DNA of 32,733 nt, taken from contig JAOPXK010000013.1 in NCBI GenBank assembly GCA_025965195.1, positions 1-32,733 of the forward strand. The letters are read 5' to 3'. Source of the DNA: Marmoricola sp. (GTDB taxonomy: Bacteria > Actinomycetota > Actinomycetes > Propionibacteriales > Nocardioidaceae). Below the pieces are notes generated by a model. The model was given only the letters and a program-made list of their open reading frames with translations, had not been told where the DNA came from and did not search any database. The position numbers and the translations under genes are program-made. Shown here piece after piece: positions 7,101-14,286 of the stretch; position 1 is the stretch's first letter, and the number at the start of each line of letters is the position of its first letter.

Positions 7101-8242
7101 ACGCCTATGTGCTCAAGACCGACGGGACCTTCCACCGGGTGGCGACAGTTGCGACCGGTTTCCCGACGATCATGGATGCCGCGTGGGACCCGTCCCAGGA
7201 CGCGCTGTGGGTCGACTGCGACAACTCCTGCCAGGGGCAGACGTCGATCCTGAAGCTCGACACCACGACTGGCGACGCCCAGCAGGGCAAGTTCGTCGTG
7301 ACCGACATCTACAACCGCCCGACGGGTGCCGTGGACAACCTCAACAACGAGGGCTTCACCTTCCAGCCGTCGACCGAGTGCGACCCGACCACGAGCACCA
7401 AGTCGGTCTGGTGGTCCGACGACAGCGACGATGGCGGCCATGCCCTGCGCACCGCGAAGGTGAACTGCGCCGCGGTGCCCGCCGGCAAGACAGGAGCAGC
7501 CATCAGCGCAGCGGTCAGCAGCACCGGAACGCTCTCGCCCGGAGGCTGGTACGCCGCGCCGGCGACCGTCACGTTCACCTGCACGACGACCGACGGTGTC
7601 CTCGCCAGCGCATGCCCCGCCCCGGTGAACCTCACCAACGGGAGTGCCCTGACCGCCACCGGCTCGATCACCGACACCCTCGGCAAGACGTACTCCGTGA
7701 CCTCGGCACCGGTCAGTGTCGACACCGTCAAGCCCACCGTCGCGATCACCGGGGTGGCCGCCGGCGCGACGTACGCCGGGGTCGGCCCGATGCCTGCGTG
7801 CACTGCCTCGGACGCGCTGTCCGGCCTGGCCGCAGCTTGCCGGATCAGCGTGGTGCGCACTCCGACCACGGTGACCGTGACTGCGACCGCCACCGACAAG
7901 GCCGGCAACGCGGCGACGGCGACCCTCGGCTACCACACGCTCGCGATCTCGTTCACCGGAGCGACCCAGGTGAACGGGATCTGGCAGGTGAAGTGGGGTA
8001 CGTCGTACCCGCTGGTGGTGTTGACCACGGACGCGACCGCACCGCGCTATGTGGCGCCCGGGCTCCTCGGCATCCTGTTCGGGATCGGCACGCCGATGCA
8101 GGCCGCGGGTGTCGTCGACGGGGTGCACGTCTGGACACTCCGGGTGTACCCGATCAGGCTGCTCAACCTCTTCGGAGGAGTTGACGAGTCGACCGTGCGC
8201 GAGGGCAGCCAAGCCATCACGATCAGGGCGCAGAGCCGCTGA
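4184..8242 (+). CDS. Secreted multi-domain protein: five lamin-tail domains plus phytase-like domain
   Basis: 1352 residues from a GTG start with AAGGAG eight bases before it. A Sec signal peptide (about residues 1-30, ending PAQA) is followed by five lamin-tail domains starting near residues 40, 190, 344, 470 and 605. Each opens with a variant of [IL]-[RK]-[IL]-[NS]-E-[VI] and then the I/V-E-L-[TA]-N-[TI]-G strand; the third is the shortest. Residues about 770-1096 form an 'esterase-like activity of phytase' domain (NVDFGQNLSGLFYV to WWSDDSDDGG), and about 1105-1352 contain Ig-like strands. There is no LPXTG motif or C-terminal membrane anchor, so it is probably released. Lamin-tail domains in secreted bacterial proteins are thought to bind DNA or surfaces; the phytase-like part suggests organic phosphate release. 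Exact activity is unproven. Confidence 0.88.
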   Translation: MHLSRRTASLALSVVLPLMSLAVVVGPAQATTPVGNAADIRISEVYANGGKVTGGPVHDFIELTNTGSSAEDISGWVLKDDTDSHNWTLDPGTVVPAGGYLAVSVDDTTHAGNFGLGGGGDAARLYLPNGTTLVDELYWTTASADLADGWSRCASAHGGAGAVEAPATPGAANNCPAAAAVATTLLGQLKINEVMADNASDTSSVQLPDWIELTNTGSTTVDASGWILSDNKASDKDVLPAGSFIAPHGYLAYAVGVAAGDPYAGQDPFIGVAGNTDFGLGKGGDNAALEFPDGTDVDRYSWSAAWTHAATEGRCPDGGSAFQVTFTPTEGAANACGNTADGTVKLNEVDAAHGVIELTNTGSASADTSGWLIKDGGGTVFTIPAGSTIAAGAFATYDVSGAFTFAPAGDSVTLLDGSTQVDTTTFTGTPVTSWGRCPDGTGSFATTTAVTPDAANSCGPPAASGYAAIRINEIETNGDPNGDAIELANIGSSAVDVSGMIFKDNDDTDGYAIPTGTSIAAGGFLKLSVASFVFGLGADDMARLFAPNGTTLVDSDHWTVHEAGVTYQRCPGATQGVVFTNAEGEPMVNSWVGTLGAANDCRPPIRINEVQASDPTGGPDWVELTNIGNAPYDISNWLISDDKDSDTFTIPAGTTLQPGAFVTYDQTAFGLGATGDEMRLFLPGANAGGTYDASDLVDSFVWETPKQSYVTQNATGFTGTWPANATYGRCPDGVGAFVVNTPAAASVSPGTKGSANSCAGVITPKAWPGPQAVSAADNVDFGQNLSGLFYVPGATPAQDFIWGIANGDSGLPGSTGQSGLYKIVKDGNGLWGPAAGYAKGLPIHYTNGLGQPDAEGVTAIGGQVFVASERDNAHDNTSKVAILQYDPSASSGGLTATREWDLQSDLGLGTDANLDPTQDANLGAEGVAYVPDSYLTGAGFVDQSTGAAYDPSRYGDHLGGVFFVALEKTGNLYAYVLKTDGTFHRVATVATGFPTIMDAAWDPSQDALWVDCDNSCQGQTSILKLDTTTGDAQQGKFVVTDIYNRPTGAVDNLNNEGFTFQPSTECDPTTSTKSVWWSDDSDDGGHALRTAKVNCAAVPAGKTGAAISAAVSSTGTLSPGGWYAAPATVTFTCTTTDGVLASACPAPVNLTNGSALTATGSITDTLGKTYSVTSAPVSVDTVKPTVAITGVAAGATYAGVGPMPACTASDALSGLAAACRISVVRTPTTVTVTATATDKAGNAATATLGYHTLAISFTGATQVNGIWQVKWGTSYPLVVLTTDATAPRYVAPGLLGILFGIGTPMQAAGVVDGVHVWTLRVYPIRLLNLFGGVDESTVREGSQAITIRAQSR

Positions 8243-8265
8243 CCAGCCTGACCAGGGTGCGTTTC

Positions 8266-8300
8266 CGAGGGGTCCGGGCCACGGTGGCTCGGACCCCTCG
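8266..8300 (+). terminator. Strong hairpin after the phytase-like gene
   Basis: CGAGGGGTCCG (8266-8276) is perfectly complementary to CGGACCCCTCG (8290-8300). The 13-nt loop can itself form GCCAC/GTGGC pairs. It lies 24 bp after the stop at 8242 and fits a GC-rich actinobacterial terminator without a T-run. Confidence 0.75.
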
Positions 8301-8406
8301 TCATGCGCGGCAGGCAGGACCGACCGGATCTACCGCAACCGGGAGCCCTCCGAGTCGTCGCCGGAGCCGACGCGGCGCGGGGTTCGTTGTTGGAGATCGT
8401 GATAGC

Positions 8407-8444
8407 CGAAACCCCTGGAATCACGTGTGATTCCAGGGGTTTCG
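8407..8444. terminator. 18-bp perfect hairpin, bidirectional terminator between convergent units
   Basis: CGAAACCCCTGGAATCAC (8407-8424) and its exact reverse complement (8427-8444) are separated by two bases. It sits about 80 bp after the 3' end of the minus-strand permease operon and after the plus-strand terminator, with genes pointing in from both sides. The A-rich and T-rich outer ends (GAAA/TTTC) suit termination in either direction. Confidence 0.75.
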
Positions 8445-8485
8445 CCCGCCACGGGAGATCACGACCTCGTCGTCGTGGCTCCATC

Positions 8486-8519
8486 CTGGAGAGGTCCACC
8501 GCGTACGGCGTCTCTCCAG
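8486..8519. repeat. 8-bp inverted repeat CTGGAGAG/CTCTCCAG
   Basis: Arms at 8486-8493 and 8512-8519, only a few bases beyond the permease stop at 8526 on the minus strand. It may be a first, weaker 3' hairpin for that operon. Confidence 0.4.
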
Positions 8520-8525
8520 CAGTGC

Positions 8526-9875
8526 TCAGTCAGTGGTACTGAGCGACCCCACCAGCTGCCGTTCGGGGGTGGAGGTGGCCGTGAGGTCTGCGCCGCGGGT
8601 CTCGGGGAGGAACATGACCGCGATGAAGCTCGCGATGCCGACCACCGTCATGGCGCCGGCCAGGACCCACGGGTCTCCGCCTGTCATGGACGTCAGCCCC
8701 ACCGCGATGACCGGAGCCGGCCCGGCGAGTGCAGCGCCCGGAACCTCGCGCCCCAGAGCCATGCCGGAGAACCGGTACCGCGCCGGGAACAGCTCGGAGA
8801 AGAACGCCGCCTGCGAGCCGAACATGGCCAGGCAACCGGCACCCATCGCCAGCGCGAAGGCGAGATAGATCGCCAGGGTGTTGCCGGTGTTCAGCAGCAC
8901 GAAGAACGGGAACGCCACCAGTGCGCAGACCGCCGAGACCGCGAGGTACACCGGTCGACGGCCGACCCGATCCGAGAGCGTGCCGACGAACGGGATCGCG
9001 AACGCGCCCACTCCACAGCCGATCAGCAGGGCGACCAGCGCGGTGCTCTTGTCGACGCCACGGTTGGCCAGGTAACCGAGTGCGAACGTCTGTACGACGT
9101 AGATGTTGAACGCGAGGGGGGTGTTGGCGACCATGACCAGGAGGAGCCGGCCGGGCATGTCAGCCAGGACGGCGGCGGCAGGCAGGCGGGTGCGAGCGCG
9201 CTGCTCCCTGAGCTCCTCGAACACCGGAGTTTCGGGGACCCGGAGGCGGATGGCCATGCCGATCATGATGACCACCAGGCTCAGCAGGAACGGGACCCGC
9301 CAACCCCACGTCATCAGTGCGTGCTCGGGCAGACGTGCCACGCACGCACTGACCGCAGCGGCCAGCCCGATGCCGAGGAACACCCCGCAGGCCGGCAGTG
9401 CGGTGAAGAAGCCACGCCTCTTGACCGGAGCGAACTCGGCGACCATCGTGACCGCGCCGACGTACTCGGCACCGACCCCGGCGCCCTGGAGCAGCCGGCA
9501 GATGACCAGCAGGACCGGCGCCCACATGCCGATGGAGCCGTACGTCGGCAGCAGGCCGATGAGCACGGTTGCCACGCCCATCAGCAGCAATGTCCCGACG
9601 AGGGAGAAGCGTCGACCGTACTTGTCACCCAGGTGGCCGAAGATGATCGCGCCGACGGGCCGGGCGAAGTAGCCCACGCCGAAGGTGGCGAAGGACGCGA
9701 CTCGACCGGCGGTGCTGGAGAACTCCGGAAAGAACAGCGAGCCGAAGACCAGTGCCGCGGCCTGGCCGTAGATGGCGATGTCGTACCACTCGATGAGGCT
9801 GCCGACCATGGTGCCGGGGATGAGCCGGCGTTTCGACTCTTCCCACAGGTCGGGCGTGCTGGATGTGACGTTCAT
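8526..9875 (-). CDS. MHS-family (metabolite:H+ symporter) MFS transporter
   Basis: 449 residues with about twelve hydrophobic helices. The N-terminal GSLIEWYDIAIYGQAAALVF motif is the hallmark of the metabolite:H+ symporter branch (shikimate, alpha-ketoglutarate, proline/betaine carriers). The loop motifs DKYGRR between helices 2 and 3 and DRVGRR in the second half are present, and RLLQGAGVGAEYVGA matches helix 4. It likely imports an organic acid across the cytoplasmic membrane. It is the last gene of a four-gene operon: its ATG overlaps the stop of the dehydrogenase gene by 4 bp (9872-9875). The substrate cannot be read from sequence but should be what the three upstream enzymes degrade. 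Confidence 0.9.
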   Translation of the reverse strand: MNVTSSTPDLWEESKRRLIPGTMVGSLIEWYDIAIYGQAAALVFGSLFFPEFSSTAGRVASFATFGVGYFARPVGAIIFGHLGDKYGRRFSLVGTLLLMGVATVLIGLLPTYGSIGMWAPVLLVICRLLQGAGVGAEYVGAVTMVAEFAPVKRRGFFTALPACGVFLGIGLAAAVSACVARLPEHALMTWGWRVPFLLSLVVIMIGMAIRLRVPETPVFEELREQRARTRLPAAAVLADMPGRLLLVMVANTPLAFNIYVVQTFALGYLANRGVDKSTALVALLIGCGVGAFAIPFVGTLSDRVGRRPVYLAVSAVCALVAFPFFVLLNTGNTLAIYLAFALAMGAGCLAMFGSQAAFFSELFPARYRFSGMALGREVPGAALAGPAPVIAVGLTSMTGGDPWVLAGAMTVVGIASFIAVMFLPETRGADLTATSTPERQLVGSLSTTD

Positions 9876-10858
9876 GAGACCTTCTTCGTCTTCTGGGTTA
9901 AATGATGCCCGGTCGCGCCGTCGCGGACGACGTTGCGCAGTGATTGACCGGACTCAAGCCGGTCGATGTTGTCGGCGATGACTGCGTATCGCCGGCGGGG
10001 AAGCTCATGGGTCCAGGCCGAGGAGTGCGGTGTGCACCAGGCGTTGGGGAGGCCGGCGAAGTCGAACGTCGACGGGGCGACCCGGTCGTCGCTGCCAGTC
10101 GGGTAGGAGTACCAGACGTCCAGCACCGCGCCGCCGATCGTGTTGGTGCGCAGGGCGTCGTACAGCGCGGCCTCGTCGAGGATCGGTGCGCGGGCGGCAT
10201 TGATGACCACCGCCGTGCTCTTCATCCGAGCGAACGCGGCAGCGTCGAGCATGCCCCGAGTGTCGTCGGTGAGTGGACACGTCACGACCACGAAATCCGC
10301 ACGGTCGAGCAGCTCGGGCAGCTGGCTGGTCGGCCACGGTGCCACCTGGGCGTGCGGGCTCGCGTAGTCGTCGACGGCGACGACCTGCATGCCGAAGGCG
10401 GAGGCGCGATCGGCGATCGCCCGGCCGATCCGCCCGTAGCCGACGAGTCCGAGCGTCTTGCCCAGGATCTCGCCGTGCGGGATGCGGTGCCGGTAGACGT
10501 CCGACCACGACTCGGCCGAGAACGACGCGCGCAGCGAGGAGAACCGGATCTCCCACTCGAGCATCGCGGCGAGTACGTACTCCGCGATCGGCGCCTCGTG
10601 CTCGAAGACGTTGCAGACCGTGGTGCCGGGTGCGAGACCGGCCATCTTGATCCCGTCGAGTCCCGCACCGGGTACGTGCAGGAGCGGGAACTCCGGGGCC
10701 GCCTCGCGCGAGAAGCGCAAGGACACGACCACGTCGGCGTCCTGCAGCTCGGCGTCGAAGCGGTCGTCGTACGCCGCCTCCGCCGGCAGCGCCACGATCT
10801 CGTGGCCCGGCAGCTCGTCACGGTGCGTGGCCGCCTCTCCGATCAGCACGACCCTCAT
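9872..10858 (-). CDS. D-isomer-type 2-hydroxyacid dehydrogenase family protein
   Basis: 328 residues. The NAD-binding Rossmann motif GYGRIG is at 140-145, followed by a substrate-binding half. The catalytic Arg is seen in NAARAPI (Arg223) and the catalytic His in CTPHSSAWT (His278). The usual catalytic Glu of the LDVFexEP segment is not seen: here it reads LDVWYSYP (246-253). I recall a family branch with LDVW-x-x-YP, so this may be a natural variant with different chemistry. The enzyme would interconvert a 2-hydroxy and a 2-oxo acid in the cytoplasm. Four-bp overlaps with both neighbours show translational coupling. Specific substrate unknown. Confidence 0.87.
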   Translation of the reverse strand: MRVVLIGEAATHRDELPGHEIVALPAEAAYDDRFDAELQDADVVVSLRFSREAAPEFPLLHVPGAGLDGIKMAGLAPGTTVCNVFEHEAPIAEYVLAAMLEWEIRFSSLRASFSAESWSDVYRHRIPHGEILGKTLGLVGYGRIGRAIADRASAFGMQVVAVDDYASPHAQVAPWPTSQLPELLDRADFVVVTCPLTDDTRGMLDAAAFARMKSTAVVINAARAPILDEAALYDALRTNTIGGAVLDVWYSYPTGSDDRVAPSTFDFAGLPNAWCTPHSSAWTHELPRRRYAVIADNIDRLESGQSLRNVVRDGATGHHLTQKTKKVS

Positions 10859-11934
10859 ACCGGTCGCCGCCCGGTGTAAGCATCGCGGAGGATGCCGGCG
10901 ACGGCCTGCTCGGTGACCGGCACCGGGCTGACGGCGCCGTCACTCTCCGTCTCGAGGATGATCGCGGTCGCCCGGTCGAGGTCGGCCTCGGTCAGACCGA
11001 CCTCCGCGAGGCTGGCCGGCAGGCCGGACGAGACAAGCAGGTCGTGCACGGCACCGCCCAGGTGATCGGTCTTGAACGCCTCCGCGATGGGTCCGAGGTC
11101 GACGTGCTGCTCGAGGTAGCCCGTGACGTGCGGCAGCACGATCGCGTGGGCCAGGCCATGCTCGACACCGAAGCTGCCGCCGAGCGCGTGCGCCACCCCG
11201 TGCTGCAGGGCGAAGCCTCCGGTCAGGGCCGCACCGCCGAGATAGGCGCCGTAGAGCAGCTCGTTGCGACTCTCCAGTCGCGCCGGGTCCGCCAAAACCT
11301 CGGGCAGCGCGCGGGCGATGACCTCGGCGCCCTCCACGGCGGCCGCAGCCAGCAGCGGGCTGAGGGTCGGCAGATAGAGCGCATCGATGCAGTGCGCCAG
11401 CGCGTTCATCGCGCTGGACGCGCTCACCGAGGGCGGCAGCCCGGTGGTGAGCTCTGCGTCGTAGACGACCGTCGAGGCCAGCATGTTCAGGCTGGTGTGC
11501 ATGCGCTTCACGCCGTCGATGGTGATGCCGCAGAACCCGGTCATCTCCGAGCCGGAGTAGGTGGTGGGAATGTTGATGATGGGCATCCCGAGGTCGAGCG
11601 CGATCCCCTTCGACAAGCCAGTGGCGGCCCCTCCGCCGACACTGATCAGGCAGTCGGCGTCGTGGGCCTTCTCGCGACCACGGCGGGCCAGCTCGATCGG
11701 CACCTGCGAGATCGCCTCGTCGAGGATGCCGATGCCCAGGTCACCGACGAGGTCGCGGACCTTCTCGGCCAGCCGGACCCGGCCGGGTGTGCTGATGATC
11801 AGGGCCCGCTCGGCGCCGAGCCGGGTCACCTCGTCGGCGATCCCGGCGACGGAGCCGGGTCCGAAGACGACCCGGGGCGGGGTGGCGTTGTAGACGCCAC
11901 CGGGGTACTGGAAGCTCCGCATCGTGGTCCTCAC
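10855..11934 (-). CDS. Iron-containing alcohol dehydrogenase, maleylacetate reductase-like
   Basis: 359 residues, the usual length for maleylacetate reductases. Family marks: VVFGPGSV near the N-terminus, the nucleotide-binding SVGGGAATGLSKGIAL, IPTTYSGSEMT, and the helical C-terminal half with NALAHCIDALY and HGVAHALGG followed by EHGLAHAIVLPH, which carry the histidines used as metal ligands in the wider Fe-ADH family. Classic maleylacetate reductases finish hydroxyquinol or chlorocatechol breakdown, but no ring-cleavage dioxygenase is present. The partner genes instead point to a sugar-acid-type route, so this copy may reduce a different oxo-acid or aldehyde. ATG overlaps the stop of the upstream dehydratase by 4 bp. 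Confidence 0.85.
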   Translation of the reverse strand: MRTTMRSFQYPGGVYNATPPRVVFGPGSVAGIADEVTRLGAERALIISTPGRVRLAEKVRDLVGDLGIGILDEAISQVPIELARRGREKAHDADCLISVGGGAATGLSKGIALDLGMPIINIPTTYSGSEMTGFCGITIDGVKRMHTSLNMLASTVVYDAELTTGLPPSVSASSAMNALAHCIDALYLPTLSPLLAAAAVEGAEVIARALPEVLADPARLESRNELLYGAYLGGAALTGGFALQHGVAHALGGSFGVEHGLAHAIVLPHVTGYLEQHVDLGPIAEAFKTDHLGGAVHDLLVSSGLPASLAEVGLTEADLDRATAIILETESDGAVSPVPVTEQAVAGILRDAYTGRRPV

Positions 11935-13130
11935 CAGTTCGCGATCGTGCCGTCGGCAAGCACGGCCGAACGGCTGTGCATGACTTCGGGCTTGTAGGGG
12001 TGCTTGGCGGCCTCGAGCTCGTTGATCTCGACACCGAGCCCGGGAGCGGTCGGCACCTGCCAGTAGCTGCCCTCACGGATCATCGGGGTGCTGACGACGT
12101 CGTCGTACCAGGGAACTGCGCCGCTCATCTCCTCCTGGATCACGAAGTTGGGGGTGCTGACATCGAAGTGCAGGGCGGCTGCGCCGGCGATCGGACCGTT
12201 GGGGTTGTGCGGGGCGATGCCGATGCCCTCGGCTTCGGCGACCGCGGCGATCCGCTTGCCCTCGAGCAGGCCGCCGGTGTGGTTGAGGTCGGGCTGCGCA
12301 ACGTGCATCGCCTTGGCTCGCAGCACCGGCATGAACTCGGTGAGGCCCACGAGTCGTTCGCCCGACGCGATCGGACAGTTGGCCCGCTGGGTCACCTGGA
12401 GAAGCGCTTCGGTGTCACCGGGCTGCACCGGCTCCTCGCAGAACATCGGCTCGTACGGCGCGAGCGCCTCGATGTAGCCGAGCGCCGCCGCGGTGGACGC
12501 CGGCCGGCCGTGGAAGTCGATCATGATGTCGACGTCCTCACCGACGGCCTCACGCAACGTACGCATGAGCGAGTCGACGTGGCGGCGGTCGGCGATCCCG
12601 GTGAGGTGACCGCTGTAGGGGATGAACACGACCTTGAGCGCGTCATAGCCCTCGGCGACGACCTTCTGTGCCTGGTCGCGCAGCTTGCCGTGGTCGAACG
12701 TCTCGTACACGGCGCGCATGTCGCCCAGGCCGAGGTGCGTGTAGACCCGGACCTTGTCACGCACCTGTCCGCCGAGCAGGCGCCACACCGGGAGGCCGAC
12801 GCTCTTGCCGAAGATGTCCCACAAGGCGTGCTCGATGCCACTGATCGCGGTCGCACCGATGATGCCCAGCCGGTAGTAGCTGTGCTTGGTCATCGCCTGC
12901 ACGGCCTGCTCGATGTTGCGCGGGTCCAGTCCGGTCACCAGCGGCGCCAGGTCGCTGATCGCGCCCGTCACGGCCGCGGTCTTCCAGTTGAGGCTGGCCT
13001 CGCCCCAGCCGTACAGGCCGTCCTGGTCAGTGAGTACCTTCACGAGGATCCAGTTGCGCATCTCGGCGTTGACGACGAGCGTCTCGATGCCGGTGATGGT
13101 CAACCGGTCGGCGGGCACGGGGTGGTTCAT
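11931..13130 (-). CDS. Enolase-superfamily sugar-acid dehydratase (galactonate dehydratase-like)
   Basis: 399 residues; mandelate racemase/muconate lactonizing enzyme fold with an N-terminal capping domain (to about 130) and a TIM barrel. Metal ligands are visible as Asp205 (MIDFHGR), Glu232 (FCEEPV) and Glu258 (ASGERL). His207 in the DFHGR motif and His308 in APHNPNGP correspond to the two catalytic histidines of D-galactonate dehydratase (DgoD). The likely reaction is loss of water from an acid sugar to give a 2-keto-3-deoxy acid. First gene of the minus-strand operon and divergent from the LysR regulator; GGAGACC precedes the ATG closely. Substrate specificity within this superfamily cannot be assigned from sequence alone. 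Confidence 0.87.
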   Translation of the reverse strand: MNHPVPADRLTITGIETLVVNAEMRNWILVKVLTDQDGLYGWGEASLNWKTAAVTGAISDLAPLVTGLDPRNIEQAVQAMTKHSYYRLGIIGATAISGIEHALWDIFGKSVGLPVWRLLGGQVRDKVRVYTHLGLGDMRAVYETFDHGKLRDQAQKVVAEGYDALKVVFIPYSGHLTGIADRRHVDSLMRTLREAVGEDVDIMIDFHGRPASTAAALGYIEALAPYEPMFCEEPVQPGDTEALLQVTQRANCPIASGERLVGLTEFMPVLRAKAMHVAQPDLNHTGGLLEGKRIAAVAEAEGIGIAPHNPNGPIAGAAALHFDVSTPNFVIQEEMSGAVPWYDDVVSTPMIREGSYWQVPTAPGLGVEINELEAAKHPYKPEVMHSRSAVLADGTIANW

Positions 13131-13203
13131 TGGTCTCCTTTGGTGTGGTCGCGATCACAGTAGGTAGCCGTGATTGATGACGTCCAACTCTTTCTATCTC
13201 TTG

Positions 13204-13223
13204 AATAAGTAGGCATACTTATT
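13204..13223. promoter_or_regulatory. Perfect palindrome in the LysR/dehydratase promoter region, probable LysR operator
   Basis: AATAAGTA (13204-13211) and TACTTATT (13216-13223) flank GGCA. It is strikingly A+T-rich against the surroundings, contains a T-N11-A pattern as LysR-type proteins prefer, and lies 25-45 bp before the LysR start and about 75 bp before the divergent dehydratase start. Confidence 0.65.
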
Positions 13224-13248
13224 ACTGCGCCTGACAAAGGACCCCAGA

Positions 13249-14142
13249 ATGGACACCTTCCGGCTCGAATGCTTCGTCGCCCTGGCCGAGGAGCTGCACT
13301 TCCACCGCGCCGCCGAGCGCTGTCACATCACCCAGCCGGCGATGAGCCAGCAGATCCGGCGGCTCGAGGAGGAGCTCGGCGTCCAGGTTGCGACGCGGAC
13401 CAAGCGGTCGGTGTCGCTGACCCGTGCCGGCGAGGTCTTCCTCGGCGAGGCACGCAAGACCCTGCGCCAGATGGAGCAGTCGATCTCCCTGGCCCGTCGC
13501 ACGGACAGCGGCGAGATCGGCCAGTTGCGGGTAGGAGTCACCGCCCCCGCGTTGTACGTCCTGTTTCCGGAGATCGCCCGGCGCTTCGCGCACCAGCTCC
13601 CGGGCATGGGGCTGGTCGTGAAGGAACTGACCACCGCGCAGCAGGAGGGAGCCCTGCGCGACGGTGACATCGAGGTCGGGGTAATGCACCCGCCACTCGA
13701 TGATCGCAGCCTGTTCTGCCAGGTGGTGGCCGAGCCGGCGTTCCACCTGGCGCTGCCGACCGGTCACCGGCTGGCGCACCGCGAGAGCATCGCGTTGGCA
13801 GAGTTGGCGAATGACGGGTTCGTGCTGTTCCCACGTGAGATCGGCCCACAGCTGTACGACACGATCATCGGGCTGTGCCAGTCAGCCGGTTTCAGTCCCA
13901 AGATCGCCCAGGAGGCCCATCCGGCGCAGTCGATCATCGCCTTCGTGTCCGCCGGTGTCGGCATCGGGTTGATTGCGTCACCGGTGCAGCGCCTCGACCG
14001 TCCGGGGGTGGTCTACGTGCCGATCGACGGCCCGCGTCCCTACCTGAGCCTCGGAGTGGCGTGGCACCAGGAGACCCGGTCGCCCGCCGTGGGAACGTTC
14101 ATCCAGACCGCCCGCGAGGTCGGTGCCCAGCTGGAGGAGTGA
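13249..14142 (+). CDS. LysR-family transcriptional regulator
   Basis: 297 residues, the standard LysR length. The N-terminal winged helix-turn-helix (1-60; MDTFRLECFVALAEELHFHRAA, ITQPAMSQQIRRLEEELGV) is followed by a linker helix and a periplasmic-binding-like effector domain (about 92-297, from LRVGVTAPALYVLFPEIA). The AAAGGA site before ATG supports the start. Transcribed divergently from the dehydratase operon with a palindrome between them, the classic arrangement for a regulator that senses the operon's substrate or an intermediate and also controls itself. The likely effector is a carboxylic acid. Confidence 0.92.
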   Translation: MDTFRLECFVALAEELHFHRAAERCHITQPAMSQQIRRLEEELGVQVATRTKRSVSLTRAGEVFLGEARKTLRQMEQSISLARRTDSGEIGQLRVGVTAPALYVLFPEIARRFAHQLPGMGLVVKELTTAQQEGALRDGDIEVGVMHPPLDDRSLFCQVVAEPAFHLALPTGHRLAHRESIALAELANDGFVLFPREIGPQLYDTIIGLCQSAGFSPKIAQEAHPAQSIIAFVSAGVGIGLIASPVQRLDRPGVVYVPIDGPRPYLSLGVAWHQETRSPAVGTFIQTAREVGAQLEE

Positions 14143-14286
14143 CCGGGCCTTCCGCGTGTCCAGCTCCTGAACAAGTGGGCCACGGCCATAACGTGACCCT
14201 GTCAGCCTCGTTTGCTGTGTGAGAAGAAGTTTCGGATCAGTTCCTGCGAGTCCTCCGGGAATGCAATGACTCAGGGTGGGGCCCAC

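Noticed and set aside
4103-8212. Two long minus-strand frames (587 and 595 residues) opposite the lamin-tail/phytase gene
   Set aside because: They are Arg/Gly/Val-rich mirror frames of a well-supported secreted protein; no domain, start site or codon bias supports them.
10855-11934. Aromatic (hydroxyquinol/chlorocatechol) degradation operon based on the maleylacetate reductase-like gene
   Set aside because: No ring-cleavage dioxygenase, cycloisomerase or dienelactone hydrolase is present; the enolase-superfamily gene looks like a sugar-acid dehydratase, not a muconate cycloisomerase.
8427-13163. Plus-strand frames of 492, 311, 317 and 395 residues over the catabolic operon
   Set aside because: Composition rich in Arg, Asp, His and Gly without motifs; the opposite strand encodes four recognised families.
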